Positions 10,641-22,652 of a stretch of DNA of 64,000 bases are shown piece after piece (position 1 is the stretch's first letter; every line of letters starts with the position of its first letter). The notes beneath the pieces are model-generated. The model ran no database searches, had not been told where the DNA came from, and saw nothing but the letters and a program-made list of their open reading frames with translations. Location: assembly GCF_037975245.1 (NCBI RefSeq), contig NC_092571.1, forward strand, positions 25,312,564 through 25,376,563, given 5' to 3'. The DNA comes from Apostichopus japonicus. Lineage: Eukaryota; Echinodermata; Holothuroidea; Aspidochirotida; Stichopodidae. The position numbers were made by a program, and so were the translations under genes.

Positions 10641-12724
10641 TTGACTAACCTTTGCAGCTCTTTGGCAATAGTGTTTAATGACTGCATCTTGTCACTTTCT
10701 TACAACATGATAATCTTAAAAATCATTTCATCAATACATCAATAGCCTAACACTATGGAACATGTACCGACTGTCCTATAGTTACGTTGCATCATACCAG
10801 GAAAGCCTTGAGCCATTTTCCATTCCCGAAATGGAGCGATTAATCCCTAAGAGGAGACCTATGTAGTATAGTGTGGTACATTTCACATTAGCCTCCACCC
10901 AAATTTCCCGAATTTACCGTGAGATATGATTGGATGAAAATCTCCAAAGTTGCCTCCCCAAACTCGGAAAGAAGTTTTTTAGCAAAATGGAGTCACAGTC
11001 AGATATGTTTGTTTCCTGCTCGAGACAAAATCTGTGGTTATCAGGGAGATAATGTCAATGACTTAATGATCAAGGTTCATGGGTTCTAGGATTTTGTCTT
11101 TTACCTGAAGTGACTTGGTTTAATGGACTGTTGCTATGGTTCGTAGATCTGTGTTCGTGGTAGGTTTATACGCACGAAGGAATCTGATATCCAGGCATAC
11201 CTGTATAATTGTCAGGCTTTTCTGAAACCTTACCAAGTCTTACATCAGAAATCAGAAGCACTTTCTGGAAAGGGAAATTTGAACGTAGATGCAATCATCG
11301 ATCAAGCACGTTCTATCTAAGGACGAGATATATATGATTGATGACAAAAGCCAAGTTTGAACTTTGTAAAGAGTAAAATACTCCAGATTTAGATTAAGTA
11401 CCATCAACGGCTCAAATCTCGTCCTAGCCAATAGTTTCCATTCTCCTTCAAATGTGCTTATAATTTATTTCATGTTTGATGATATCTGTTGCTCGAACGG
11501 TTTCCTTATATATAAACCTGAATTTCAAAATTCTATTGAAATGACTTCCTTGCAGCTTTTTGGGTTTTATATCCAATTAAACATTGGTACGATTGTGCTT
11601 AGACCTCTCACTGCTCCATCCCCCCCTCACTCTTCCGCCTTACGATTTTCGTGCCTATATCAAATACCACCTGAGTCCCCTGGCCATTAGAGCACTTGTG
11701 TTTACAATCATACGGTGGCTGGTCAATTAATTATGTGCACTCAAGGATGAATCCTAATGGCAGTACCTGGGGTAGGTTATGCTATCAAGTGACAAATTAT
11801 TAATGCTCAAGTGAATTTGAGGAGGACCCTTTTTCTATACGCAGGCTCGACTGTCATGCACACCCAACCCCAGCAAAGATACTGTTGTATAGTTATCACC
11901 AATATATCACTGGATAACTCGTTTGGTAGAGTTACAGCATGAATGGTAGACTTCAGGATGAATTTGTCAACCTGAAGTCAGAATTAACTTTGACAAGAGA
12001 AAAATGACCCAACTATGCACAAAATGGCTGAAGCACTTCAATTAAAAAAGGGTCTAAAAATGGTCAAAAGGGTTGAATTATTGTAAGCATCTTAACTAAA
12101 CAGATCAGCTAAATCTTGTCCCAAATTCCTATCACTCATCTTGTGGCAATGCCCACAAGTAAGGCAGAGGCCAGCCCACAGACAAGGGAGGCTGTAGATA
12201 AGGCCTTGTTATACTTATAGAAGGGCTGAGCCAAGGCAAAGAACGCTTTTGAAAGAGAGAAAAAACTTTAAAGTTGACAGGAAACCATAAAAAACTTGTG
12301 AAGGGTGTGAGTAACATCAGTCACATTAGTCAAACTATTCTTGCCACTGAGTTCAAGGTTCATTACTTGACGATTTGAGAGGCCACATAGAAAGCTATTA
12401 TAATTGTACAAGAGATAGAGACACAAGTGAATTCACAATCATTTCATCTTTGTTGTTTTATCAAGTTTTTGAAGAACTAACAGAAGCTGATTTACAGATG
12501 TAATTAACATGTTGAGATGTCATGTTTCGATTATTACAAAATATTACTTCCAAATTGGTAGGATTTGTGACAGGTGCGATACGAGTGTTCCCAATCTGAA
12601 TTCTTATTGAGACAGGAGTGACAGATCTGAAACGGGAGATTGAACGGTCATTGTCTTGTCTTTGCTCTGCTCTCCTTCTTTCGCTCTAAATGACGTTAAC
12701 CAAATCCCTTCCTTTCTCGACTAG

Positions 12725-12878
12725 AAACGTAAGGAATCAAGCAGGGTTGAACCCAGCAGAGACGGAGGCTCAAAGAAGAAAGTGAAGAAAGACCCTGCTG
12801 AGAAAGTCACGGTCCCCGAATCTAGCGAGGATTTCCAACCGTACGATTACCAGCAGAACGTACATCAGAGATTCTCCA
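12725..12878 (+). CDS. EXOSC10: EXOSC10 exon D (FQPYDY motif, basic NLS-like run)
   Basis: 154 bases, entering in phase 0 and leaving one base into a codon, between the acceptor cctttctcgactag and the donor GTAAGT. It starts KRKESSRVEPSRDGGSKKKV, with a second KK-rich stretch that looks like a nuclear-localisation signal. It then reads EDFQPYDYQQNVHQRFS. Vertebrate EXOSC10 has a closely similar F-x-PYDYSQ block followed by a hydrophobic residue and F, near 70-80 residues from the C terminus. This is the single most diagnostic exon in the window. Confidence 0.88.
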
Positions 12879-14168
12879 GTAAGTAACTCGCTGTAACATC
12901 GTGACCATTTCAGTCTCTTTAGTGGAGGGATTTCACCCATCGATGCAATAGTGAGATGATTTGTGGGAGAGAGTACAGGTGTACTCCAGCTCAAATCCTT
13001 CCAGATCTTTTGTTTTTCCCTGGTTGTCCCTTGGACAACCAGGTCCTACCACTTGGTTGTCTGAAAAAAATGAAGTAAAATAACAATAATGAAACTCTGA
13101 TATGTACACTGAAGGAGAAATATGTCAGTTTGGTCAATAGCGTGTCTATTTCTCCTTCTTTTGCTTTGTAAAGTGCTTACGAGCAGACTTTGTGTTTTGT
13201 ATTGAGCACTTATAATATGTGGTATGATAATAATACTAATAATAATCACACCAGGTTTGGGACAGTGTAACTCTCCCCTTCTGGTGAATTATATGTTCCA
13301 TTGCAGTGTCTCCAAAGTGATGAAGGGTGATACTAATTTATAATTTTAATACCTACGTAGGGGAATCTATTTTAGTGACAATGCAGTCTGAACTTTCATG
13401 TAAGGAACTAGCTGTCCACCGCATATAATTGTGCGAATTCTGCATTCATCTTTGTTTTGCAAAGTCATTCTTTAAAATTTGCATGGACTGACATTTTCAA
13501 CCTTAACTTTTGACAGTTGAAAAATGAATGTATTGTTTGTATCTTTGTATCATGGTGAAATTTGCATTCAGTTCCTGAATGTACCATTATAGAGATGACT
13601 ATGTTTGAAGTTGACAGGTTTTGCAGCAGAAGTGACCCTGAGGAAGCAAACAGGATTTGATCTCATAGAAACACACTAACAAAGTTTGCTTGAAGTTTTT
13701 ACTTTGAAAATTTAATTACAAATTTTCTACTTCAAATTGGGATTCATCTCAACATAGTACACATTAGTACACAATTTGTTTAACTTTACATTGCCTAATA
13801 GGAAGAGTTGGAACTCCATTCCCATGCAATGTCACAAAACGATCAAGAGAAAGAAAAAAAAATTAAAGTGAAACATTTTAGCCGTCTGTGTGCAGCGATT
13901 ACCTGTTTGCTTCAAGTCCACTTATGGCACAGGCTTTGACAATTTCATCTATCAACATCTTGAAAACGCCATGTAGGAATTGGAGGCAAATTTCAACGGA
14001 ATGCTGTTAAGAATGCGTACCTCTTTCATCACTTAAAAAGAAGAAAGTTGGTTCCCTCTGGACTCTCCTCTTAACTTCAATTATTATGAGAGCATTATCC
14101 AAGATTCTAAAGATGAGATTATGCTTTTAAATTTCTTTCTTTTTTGCTAACATCTGTCTCCTTGTCAG
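12879..14168 (+). other. Intron D-E
   Basis: 1.3 kb, the shortest intron except for the probable last one's neighbours. A perfect 11-bp hairpin lies at about 13018-13042; otherwise AT-rich sequence without recognisable content. Confidence 0.65.
13018..13042. repeat. Perfect 11-bp hairpin
   Basis: cctggttgtcc and ggacaaccagg are exact reverse complements separated by ctt. The gttgtcc word recurs in repeats at 17.2 and 33.1 kb, so this may be an end of that family. Confidence 0.55.
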
Positions 14169-14227
14169 ATCAAGCCCAGGATTCTTCGTCGAGGATGCGT
14201 GGAAGAGGCAGGAAGAGATATTTTAAG
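14169..14227 (+). CDS. EXOSC10: EXOSC10 exon E (basic GRGRKR)
   Basis: A 59-base exon after the acceptor tctgtctccttgtcag. Its first two bases complete the codon opened by exon D (giving N), and it reads NQAQDSSSRMRGRGRKRYFK. The donor is GTTGGT, weaker than the others. Phase ends at 0, exactly what exon F needs. The composition (S/R/G/K rich) fits the basic, poorly conserved stretch between PYDY and KSMSF in the family. The downstream intron is the largest in the window, 25.2 kb. Confidence 0.75.
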
Positions 14228-17019
14228 GTTGGTTTATATTTTTAAGTTTCATGCCTTTTTTTTCTCGGTAAGGTTTGCATGCACTTCCAGTAGGCGACTT
14301 TTGGTCCCGCGTGATATCATGGTCCGTTGATAAATCTGTAAATATTTACTCTGTATTTGACAGGTAAGTTCCTGCTCCCCCTCCCCCGCCCCTTCCTCTC
14401 CATGCGCTCCCATGTGTGATGTGACATGTAGCTTCCCCCGTCTTCCATGGCACTCACAAGATCTCAGAATTTTTTGTACTAGTCAAACTCTTGGTCAGCT
14501 GGTTGGGACAATTTTCGAATGCTTATACCACTATATACTGTTCTCTTATATCATGCTTCAAAGCACTCATACTGAAAGTATAAACAGTTCCTAACTTTTA
14601 AGCTGCCAGAAATAGGATATTCATACTGCTCGTGCTGTCATTACTAGTGTTTTTAAAACATGACTGAGAGTACAGTATATAAAACAAAAATTGTCCCAAC
14701 TGGGTGTATCGGTAGTACTTCAGGGTGGAGTAATACTCCGTCAACAGGATCGCCGGAGTTATAAACCCAAACAAACTGTATCAACAATTTACTACTCTCT
14801 TTCCAGCCTTCTCCCCACTAAACACTAAAACATGACTGCATTAATGTCTCCAGGCTAGCTAGCTGCCCGATCATTTCTCTCAGCAACGTAGTATCACAAC
14901 TTTTTATTGTGCCTTGATCCTCCCACAATTTAAATTTGGAAATTTCATCCTTCTAGGTTTAGTAAGAACGAGTGTAAGTTTAAAGTTAAACAAAAGCTAA
15001 CACAGTATGGTTTGCATCATATGAAGCTAAATATTATGTGAAGCTAGTGGCTTGGTCTTGTCATGATTTCAATAGTTAGATTATTGTAAGATAATTAGTA
15101 CTGAAGAATTACTCAAAAAAACATCAAAAGGAGAACATCAGCAAAAGAGGCCAAAATGTTAACAACGACATCAAATTAAACAGACAGTCGGCAGTGTAGT
15201 GTACATTGAGTGAAAACGTATGTTTTAAGCATGAGTAGTTGAAGGTTGAGTCTACATTGTTATTTTTCCAACCATTTCTATTTCAAGCGCTTCCGGTCAA
15301 GAAGGGGGGAAAAAAACGGTTCCGTTTTATAGTGATATTTTTAACCTTGTTTGCCACGTGGCAGTCATAGTTTTGCTTGAAAATGTTTTAGGCAACATTA
15401 TGTCAGGTGATCTAATCATTCAAACATAGCAATCGAACTCAGACTGACTATTGTTCCTGTTTCTTACAGACCAAGAAATGTGAAGTTTTATGTCTCTCTG
15501 TGATGTCCTTAGCAATAAATTGGATGGGGGAAAATTGGGCAGAAATTTTGTTGAAGCTACAATGACTGGACTGATGTATTCCAAATTTTGAATATGAATT
15601 GTGAAATATAGTTCACCTGTATTAGTAATGTTTGTAAAACATTTTGAGGTGGTCAGATGAACTTTATGGAACTTTGGTTTTGATGACAGTCAACAATGAC
15701 AACTTTTTTTTTTTGAGTGGACATCACACAAAAGGTGTGCACATCACACAAAAGGCATTGTAAACCATGTTAATTGTCTTTGTTTTACATATCTTTTTTT
15801 TGATGTAAGAATTGCATGCAACTAAAGAGAATTAGTTTTGTCTCTGTCTGATAGCATGATGTGTTTAGAGTATATGTGGTTTATGCAGACTTGACTTCAC
15901 TTTACTTCTATAACGCTTTCACGGTAGTTGTTAACTTTCCTCGCCTCCATCTGCTTGTGAAACCGTAGCAAATACCAGAGACTTGTTTGACATTGTCTGA
16001 TGGCATCATGCGCTATACCAGCAACTATTTCTGCTCATGACGAATGGATTTGCATGACCGTGAGTCATAGTAGTCACAATTTATGATTTCGTGGAAATCC
16101 AAGGGAACAGCATCAGAGAGGAGACTGAACTGTGTGCGTGTGGAGGGTGTATTACATTTATCTAGTTGAATAGCTGAACACCGCACCGTAAGGTCTAAAC
16201 GTCGTCACACCCACGTAAACGAGCTCAAGTACTAGCATCGCGAGATGGCAGTGTTTGATACTTTTATAGCACCATCGATCATGGTTTTGCGTCGAAATGA
16301 TCACATTATGGGTCAAAGACTGTCATGTATGGTGATGCATATTTTATGCGTCCTCTGCTTGAGTTTGCGTATCGTGAAAGCAGTGATATGTGTGGGCGTC
16401 ATAAAGAACATAATTAGAGACACGGGGCGATTAGTTTGGTGGAAGGGGCAAAATAAACGTCAGTGGCAAAACGGAACATTCCTGTCTAATTGTTGGCAGT
16501 AAATGTTGGCAGTGAAGGGCAACCGTCTGCTCAAATGCAGCAAATATATATGATTTTAACAAACTGTGAAGCCAAAGGTTTCATACGCGACTAAAAGTCA
16601 CATCAATTGGTGACTTACTTTTTACAAGGTTTGCTGGTAAGAAATGGAAGAAGGGAATTAACCAGTCCTACTTTTACAGATACAGTACCTCTCTATTACA
16701 TTTCAAAACATTGTTTCTTATTTCTGTAGTGTGATTAAATGTTGGCTGTTATGTAGAATACAGCTTTTAGAGAAGAAGAAGTAAAAACTCAAACCAGAGA
16801 GGCCTTTGGTGGTGAAAACAGTTAAGATGTACTTACTGCTATAATTAGTGAGAAGACTTAACAACTTTTCATTCTTGTTGTGTTTTTTTAACCAGTAACC
16901 GCCCAACAACCACAATCCACACTGAACAGGACAGAGTAGACAAACTTTGCAGTTGATACAGAAAAATCAGTATTTTGTTTTACAAAGAATGATCAATGTA
17001 TACACTGTATGAGAGATGT

Positions 17020-17300
17020 TTAGGATTGGTGAATAGAACACCAGCTTTAGACCAGTCAAAGCTCCTGTTCGGGTCGAAGAAAAGCCTACCACTATTTTTG
17101 CTTTATATCAGTATCCTAAAAGTGATTAAGTATGATACCGATAAATATCATTTTACCTATTTGGAAGTAATTAGTTACAATTAAATCTGCATTATGATTT
17201 AAAACAACTGGTCATCTACGGGACAACCTCCTCGTTGTCTGGAGAGAAATTTGGTCATCTCGGATGACCGGAAGAACAATCAAAAGTTTGCCCTGGAATG
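17020..17300 (+). repeat. Dispersed repeat, copy 1
   Basis: It shares ggtgaatagaacaccagcttta and ttggtcatct-gga blocks with 33060-33330, along with the word gttgtc/gacaac in several places. Structure between the shared blocks differs, so the copies are rearranged or diverged. Confidence 0.5.
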
Positions 17301-17724
17301 TATTGCTTAGAGACAAGTAGAGAGGTTCTACAGTAGGTTTTACAGTAGAAGGAAAAGATATGAGGCCTGACAGGCAGGGATGTTAGAGCAGCGACCACAC
17401 TTCATTAGTAAATCAAAGTATTCTTTTGATGACAGTTACATTCTTCTGCCCAGAGTCATATCCACATGTTAGGCTAGGTCAGTTACTATTCCAGTATATA
17501 CGTATCGTAGGCTTCAGCTAGGTGTACGTTGACACTCTGAAAATTTACAAAATATTCTCGAGTCTTGGTTCTCAGGTTTGGCTACTAATTCGAGTGAATT
17601 GTCTGAAGCAGTCATGGATTTTGTGATCTGTGAGACATTAAGAGCAGGATGGTTGACTTCTTGAGACTTTATGCGAAGGTGATTGCGTGTGTGTGCGTGC
17701 GTGCGTGCGATTTTCTATCTGACC

Positions 17725-17890
17725 GAGGACTTGAACAAAAGAATTCCAGGTCCTCGGTTGTGATTTCTAAAGAATCACCACGTCCTCGGAAGAATTCTAT
17801 TGTATAGGGTATTGTTAAGGTTAGGGTACATGTTGAACAATGGAAAATACAATGGGGTCCTCGGTTGGAATGTAATACAAGCATGTGTGT
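17725..17890. repeat. Dispersed repeat with palindromic core, copy 1
   Basis: It contains ccgaggac / gtcctcgg motifs in both orientations and a near-perfect palindrome gtgatttctaaagaatcac. The same sequence occurs inverted at 47745-47870, including the stretch aacaatagaattctt and its complement. Confidence 0.65.
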
Positions 17891-17899
17891 GTGTGTGTG

Positions 17900-18345
17900 T
17901 GTAATACCTTGGCTGGTAAACATTGAAACTTACACAGTGGTTTAGTTGGTTCAACTTCATACTTGGCTGTGGATCCAATACAGTGATTACAACAATTCTA
18001 TTATTATTTGTGGAGGTCAAGGGTCATATGAAATTGTCAGAGGTCAAAGTTTGCAATCCTTTTAAACATATGCAACTTGAATAGTAGAACATGGATGATA
18101 TTCATACCTAGTATGTTGATCAACCTTTGTAAATAGTGAGTTCAAGAACCCTACTAGGTGTTGTAGAGGTCACAGGTCATTTGAGGTTAAATGGAGGTGA
18201 GATTTTGATACTCTGTAAACAACTCCAAACTCCCAATATAATGCTTGGATGAACTAAATTGCAAAAAAGGCTTACTTTAGAGTAGATATTATTCTATTCC
18301 CTTTTGTTGGAGGGTCAAAAGCCAACAGAGATAAAGAGATGAAAT
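17900..18345 (+). repeat. Dispersed repeat rich in AGGTCA half-sites, copy 1
   Basis: It follows a (gt)n run at about 17883-17901 and contains ggaggtcaagggtca, agaggtcacaggtcatttgagg and ttcaagaaccctact. It is related to 21815-22215 but more diverged. No coding content. Confidence 0.65.
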
Positions 18346-18520
18346 TACCCTTCCCATGAGTACTGCTTCCTTTGTTGACCAATTTAAGTCAAAAAATCTT
18401 GTTTGCATTGTTACACTGGACATTGTCATATATAATGGTGTTAAGGAATCACTAAGCCTGTTGACATCTGGCGTTAGAGGTAGGTCCTACTGTACCTTTG
18501 ATATCGTGTTTAAATTTTAT

Positions 18521-18924
18521 TGTGTAAAAGTAAGTTGGCCTGACGTTTCGATCCTAGCAGGATGACAAGTAACAGTAACAGAAGGTACAAAAACACACAC
18601 AGAATACAGACTGGTTAATGAGCATGGTGAACACAAAGAGATAGATGTAAGAGGATTAGTAGACAAGGGATGGAGAGAAGAAAGAAAGAAACCAACCAGG
18701 GAAGAGGAGAGGTGGGAGTTAAACAGTGGAGGAACAAAGAGAGGATTAAGGGAAGGGGGTAGGGAATAAACTGGAGAAGGACAAGGACAGAAAGGTGTGG
18801 ATGAAAAAGGGTGGAAGAGAGCTATGAGAAGAGGAGTGATCCCTTGTGTTACTGTTACTTGTCATTTAGCCTTTGAAGAAGATCCTGCTAGGATCAAAAC
18901 GTCAGGCCAACTTACTTTTACACA
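18521..18924. mobile_element. Inverted-repeat retroelement remnant, hammerhead-like motif
   Basis: The left arm (18521-18579) and right arm (18848-18924) are about 59-bp inverted repeats, with 16 extra bases in the right arm. They enclose about 270 bp of purine-rich sequence. The right arm has a (T)TGAAGA box, a GATCC/GGATC stem and AAAAC; the left arm, read on the minus strand, has CGAAACGTC. This layout resembles degenerate hammerhead ribozymes known from Penelope-like elements, but no reverse transcriptase is seen. Confidence 0.45.
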
Positions 18925-20559
18925 TTCTCTTACACAGGCTATCTAGTGGATAAGCAGTTTGCCAAACAGTTTTATTTTATTTTTAAATTTTATTGAAAGA
19001 AGTATCTTTACTTCTATCCAGGAAGCATCCTAGTCCAAACAATCCGGAAACTTAAACAAAATCAAAAGATTTTACTTTGGTTTATATCAAGTCAGTACTG
19101 TAAGTTAGGGCTGGGATGTTGTTATAATATTGTATCAGAGCTGTGTCACTCGGTACCAAGAGAGAAAAAAATTGATGTTCGTAGCTAGATCACAAATTTT
19201 GAAATTGTCACTACAAAGAAATGATTGGCTTGGAATAGATTCCAGCCAGTGCCCGCAACTATTCAACAACAAATCCTACCCAGAGACAGACAATACAGGG
19301 CGTGGAAAACCCTTCCTTCATAACGCACATAATTCACTGTGGAGGATCGGATCTTTAACCAGACTGAGTCATTTCCTCTGTACAGTGTACTGGACACGAA
19401 AAACTTATTTGAATTTATAATCGGGTCGACAGTTTTTCGCCTGTTTCGTAGCAAAATATTTCAGGCAGGGAAGCAGTTGCTATATATAGGTGCATCCACA
19501 GCGCACAAACAATACATTGTAAAAACTTAAAAAAAAAAAAAAACAAGTCCTACCCCTCTACCTGTGTCGCCATAATTCAGAAGGCGCTGAATTTGTTTTG
19601 TTAAAGCCTTGCTTGGTTCTCACAACTTGGCTATCATGTCAAAATATTGTCTGTCTGCTGTAGTGTCTTGTGTGTGCGGCTTAACACGATTCTCGAAGCT
19701 GAAAAGAAATTCACCCTCAATCCTATCATTATTTATTTTTTCTTGTTTTTTTTATATTTTATTCATCCATAGATTATTCAATGCTTTTTCCACCATAGTT
19801 CATTGTATATGCACATACCACGGCAGGTGAATACGCTGGAAGTCACCCGAATAGACTTTAGGTATGATAATTCCATTTGAAAAAATAAAACATGAGATAG
19901 AATGAAAAGGTGAGATGTTTGATAAAAACCTTCACATAGTTTGTTCGGTCATGCACGGTGGCCGACCAGACACCTGCAACCTTGGGTTACATGCCTGGGT
20001 AACCATGCCGACTCTTTTGTTCCTGACTTTGTGATTCCCGCCAGTTGGTGTAAGCCACGTGTAATCGCGTTCGTATATTCCGATTAGTCGATAGGTAAAG
20101 TAAGAAGGAAAAGAAATATGACACGAGGTCTTGTTGCTTTGGATGTGTTTGTACATTATATGCCGGTTTAGTCGTATAACCCGCGTGAATGATTTCTAAA
20201 GTATGCAGGTTTTTTTTTTTCTTTTTCCCCAGGCTTTGGGTCTGCTGCCATTCGTAGACTTGTAGTCTATGAGTGTTGGCAGCATGTATAACTCTCATGC
20301 GAGATGTCCATAATCCTATAACAGTCTGTTATAGTTGATACCATGGTAACTCCACATCCCACCTCCTCCAATGCCCACCTTCCTCCCCCACCCCCTCCCC
20401 ACTCATGCCCCTTCCTTACTAACGTTTTTTATGATGTCATTCATTCTATATTAGGATTGAGAATTTAAATTCTGGTATAGCTCCATCATAAAATGATGAC
20501 ATCATTTTGGCTTTGACATCAATAGGGAAGTTATTGGAAACTGTCACAAAGTAGTTGTT

Positions 20560-20680
20560 GTAATTGATTGTATGTATATATGTATGTATTGTATGTATGC
20601 ATTATATGTATGTATTGTATGTATGTATTGTGATGTGTATTGTGTATGTATATGGATTGTGATGTGTAAAGTTGTTATCT
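20560..20680 (+). repeat. (TATG)n-rich microsatellite
   Basis: Imperfect run of tatg/tgta words with interspersed attg, about 110 bp. Confidence 0.75.
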
Positions 20681-21224
20681 GTACTGTTTGACCAAGCCAT
20701 AACGATGCGGTCCTAAAGATCGGAGGGCGATGGAAGAGGATAATTGCACATTGAGCAAATAAACAGGAATTTGTAAATTTCTAGCCCATATCCTAGTAAA
20801 AGTTAATTCTGCCCCTGTCAGATGGATAACCCTACCGCCTTCTCCCCTTCTTTTGTAGTGAGGTGTGTAGTCTAGGGTAATAGTCTAAGCATATTGTTGG
20901 TGGAACAATTTTTGCTGGTATTGCAGTGTCGGTATCATAATGTTGCCTGACTTCAGAGAGATTATTTTCATGTTTGTAGGATTATGATTGGAGTAATACT
21001 AAACTGTTACGTACATTCAGGAGAGAGGTTTGCCCTTCAGAATTCACATTCACTAGCTGGTCATACTATATAAATCTTGTTTTTGAGAAATTCTATTTAT
21101 GTTTTGCATGGATACTAAGAATCCTGAAATAATGCATTTCATGGGATTTGTGCCTTTCATGAAGTTTTATTTTTTTAGTTGATTTTTTTATAAAATGTAT
21201 GAAACTTTGCAAAATCTTTTCAAG

Positions 21225-21790
21225 AGGTTAACTGCTTTAAAGATAACATTTGAGTTAGCTTCAAGAGTTCTGCCAGAAGATCACTACTTTGAAGGTAGAG
21301 TTTTACTTAGCTTTAAGTGTTGTGCTAGCAGACTACTGTGTTAAAGTTACAATATGAGTTAGCTTCAGCCTTCAAGGGTTATGCTAGAATGTAACTGCTT
21401 TGTAGGTAGAGTTTTACTTAGCTTTAAGTGTTGTTCTAGCAGACTACTGTGTTAAAGTTACAATATGAGTTAGCTTCAGCCTTCAAGGGTTATGCTAGAA
21501 TGTAACTGCTTTGTAGGTAGAGTTTTACTTAGCTTTAAGTGTTGTTCTAGCAGACTACTGCGTTAAAGTTACAATATGAGTTAGCTTCAAGGGTTATGCT
21601 AGAATTGTAACTGCGTTGAAGGTAGAGTTTTACTTAGCTTTAAGTGTTGTGCTAGCAGACTACTGCGTTAAAGTTACAATATGAGTTAGCATCAAGGGTT
21701 AAATGCTTAAATGGAACTGCTTTGTAGGTAGAATTGTAGTTAGCTTCAAGGGTTATACCAGAAGACAAAGTGCTTTATAGGTAGATTTGA
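21225..21790 (+). repeat. Tandem array, 105-111-bp unit
   Basis: About five copies of a unit with tagagttttacttagctttaag (starts near 21296, 21407, 21518, 21623 and 21729) and agttagcttcaagggttatgc. Central copies are nearly identical and the outer ones more diverged. Confidence 0.85.
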
Positions 21791-21814
21791 AGAGCTTAAT
21801 TTAGTTATCAACAT

Positions 21815-22215
21815 GTTATAGGAACATTTTGGTTCCTTGCCGGAGGTGAAAGGGATCTATGCGATGGTGATGGCGTGTATGTATGTGACACCTGCTTGTA
21901 AACATGGTAACTCAAGAACTTCATGGTGGATTAACTTCATACGTGGTACAGTATGTGGATACGTCTTTTACAGTGGATTCAGGAACCCTATTCTTTTCTG
22001 TGAAGGTCAAAGGTCATTTGAGGTCTTAAGAGGTCAAAGTCTGAAAACTTGGTATACACGATAACTCAAAAAGTACAACTTTGTTGAACTTTATACTTGG
22101 TATGTAGATCCAGCTTGGTGAGTGCAAGAACCCTATTGAAATTGGTGGAGGTCAAAGGTCACTTGAGGTCAGCAATGTCAATGTCTGTAATCCTTGTAAC
22201 CATCAACATTAAAGC
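21815..22215 (+). repeat. Dispersed repeat with DR1-like sites, copy 2
   Basis: Two internally related halves each carry AGGTCA-A-AGGTCA at 22004-22016 and 22149-22161; each is followed four bases later by another AGGTCA or AGGTCT. The shared phrases caagaaccctattg and aactcaa(a/g)aa recur in 17900-18345, and the aactcaaaaa and ggtcaaaggt phrases recur around 10010-10130. Confidence 0.7.
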
Positions 22216-22329
22216 TACAATTAATCTGTGAGTTCTCAGATGCCATGTAACATGTTTTTGGTGAACATAATGTGGTCAGTTTCATTTCAGGTTAGTTTTG
22301 CATAGGTCTTCAACAAATGATCTTCAACT

Positions 22330-22652
22330 ATAATAATAATAAATAATATTTGCTTTTAATATAGCGCTTTATACCAGCGATAGGTCTCAAAGCGCTTTAC
22401 AGACGTTATATTACCCTTGGTCAATGATAATGATAACCTGTCCCAGAGACAATCCCTCCAGTCGGCAGCAGTTATATACTGCGCCCAATGACAAGTTACC
22501 TCACAGGTACCCATTTAACCCCTGGGTGGAGAGAGGCAAGTGAGATAAAGCATCTTACCCAAGGACACAAGGTCATGAACTAGGCAGGAATCGAACCAGC
22601 AATCCTTGGATCACAAGTCGGACGCCTTAGCCAATTGGCCACCTCGCTCTCT
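22330..22652 (-). mobile_element. tRNA-derived SINE, family A relative
   Basis: On the minus strand it starts gagagcgaggtggccaattgg (A box), has a B box ggttcgattcc, then the body ccttgggtaag-atgctttatctc and ccacccagg as in family A. It ends with gtaaagcgctttgaga and a (tta)n tail. The 3' part differs from the copy at 44217 and resembles 3' ends that vertebrate V-SINEs share with L2/CR1-type LINEs, so the family may use such a LINE partner (inference). Confidence 0.8.

Larger units (their letters stand above)
8472..12724 (+). other. Intron C-D
   Basis: 4.3 kb. It contains a tRNA-derived SINE (8838-9150), a diverged dispersed repeat (about 9400-9680) that recurs near 25930-26300, and a repeat starting with an 18-bp palindrome and holding a G-rich block (9922-10640). 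Nothing recognisable in 10650-12720. Confidence 0.7.
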
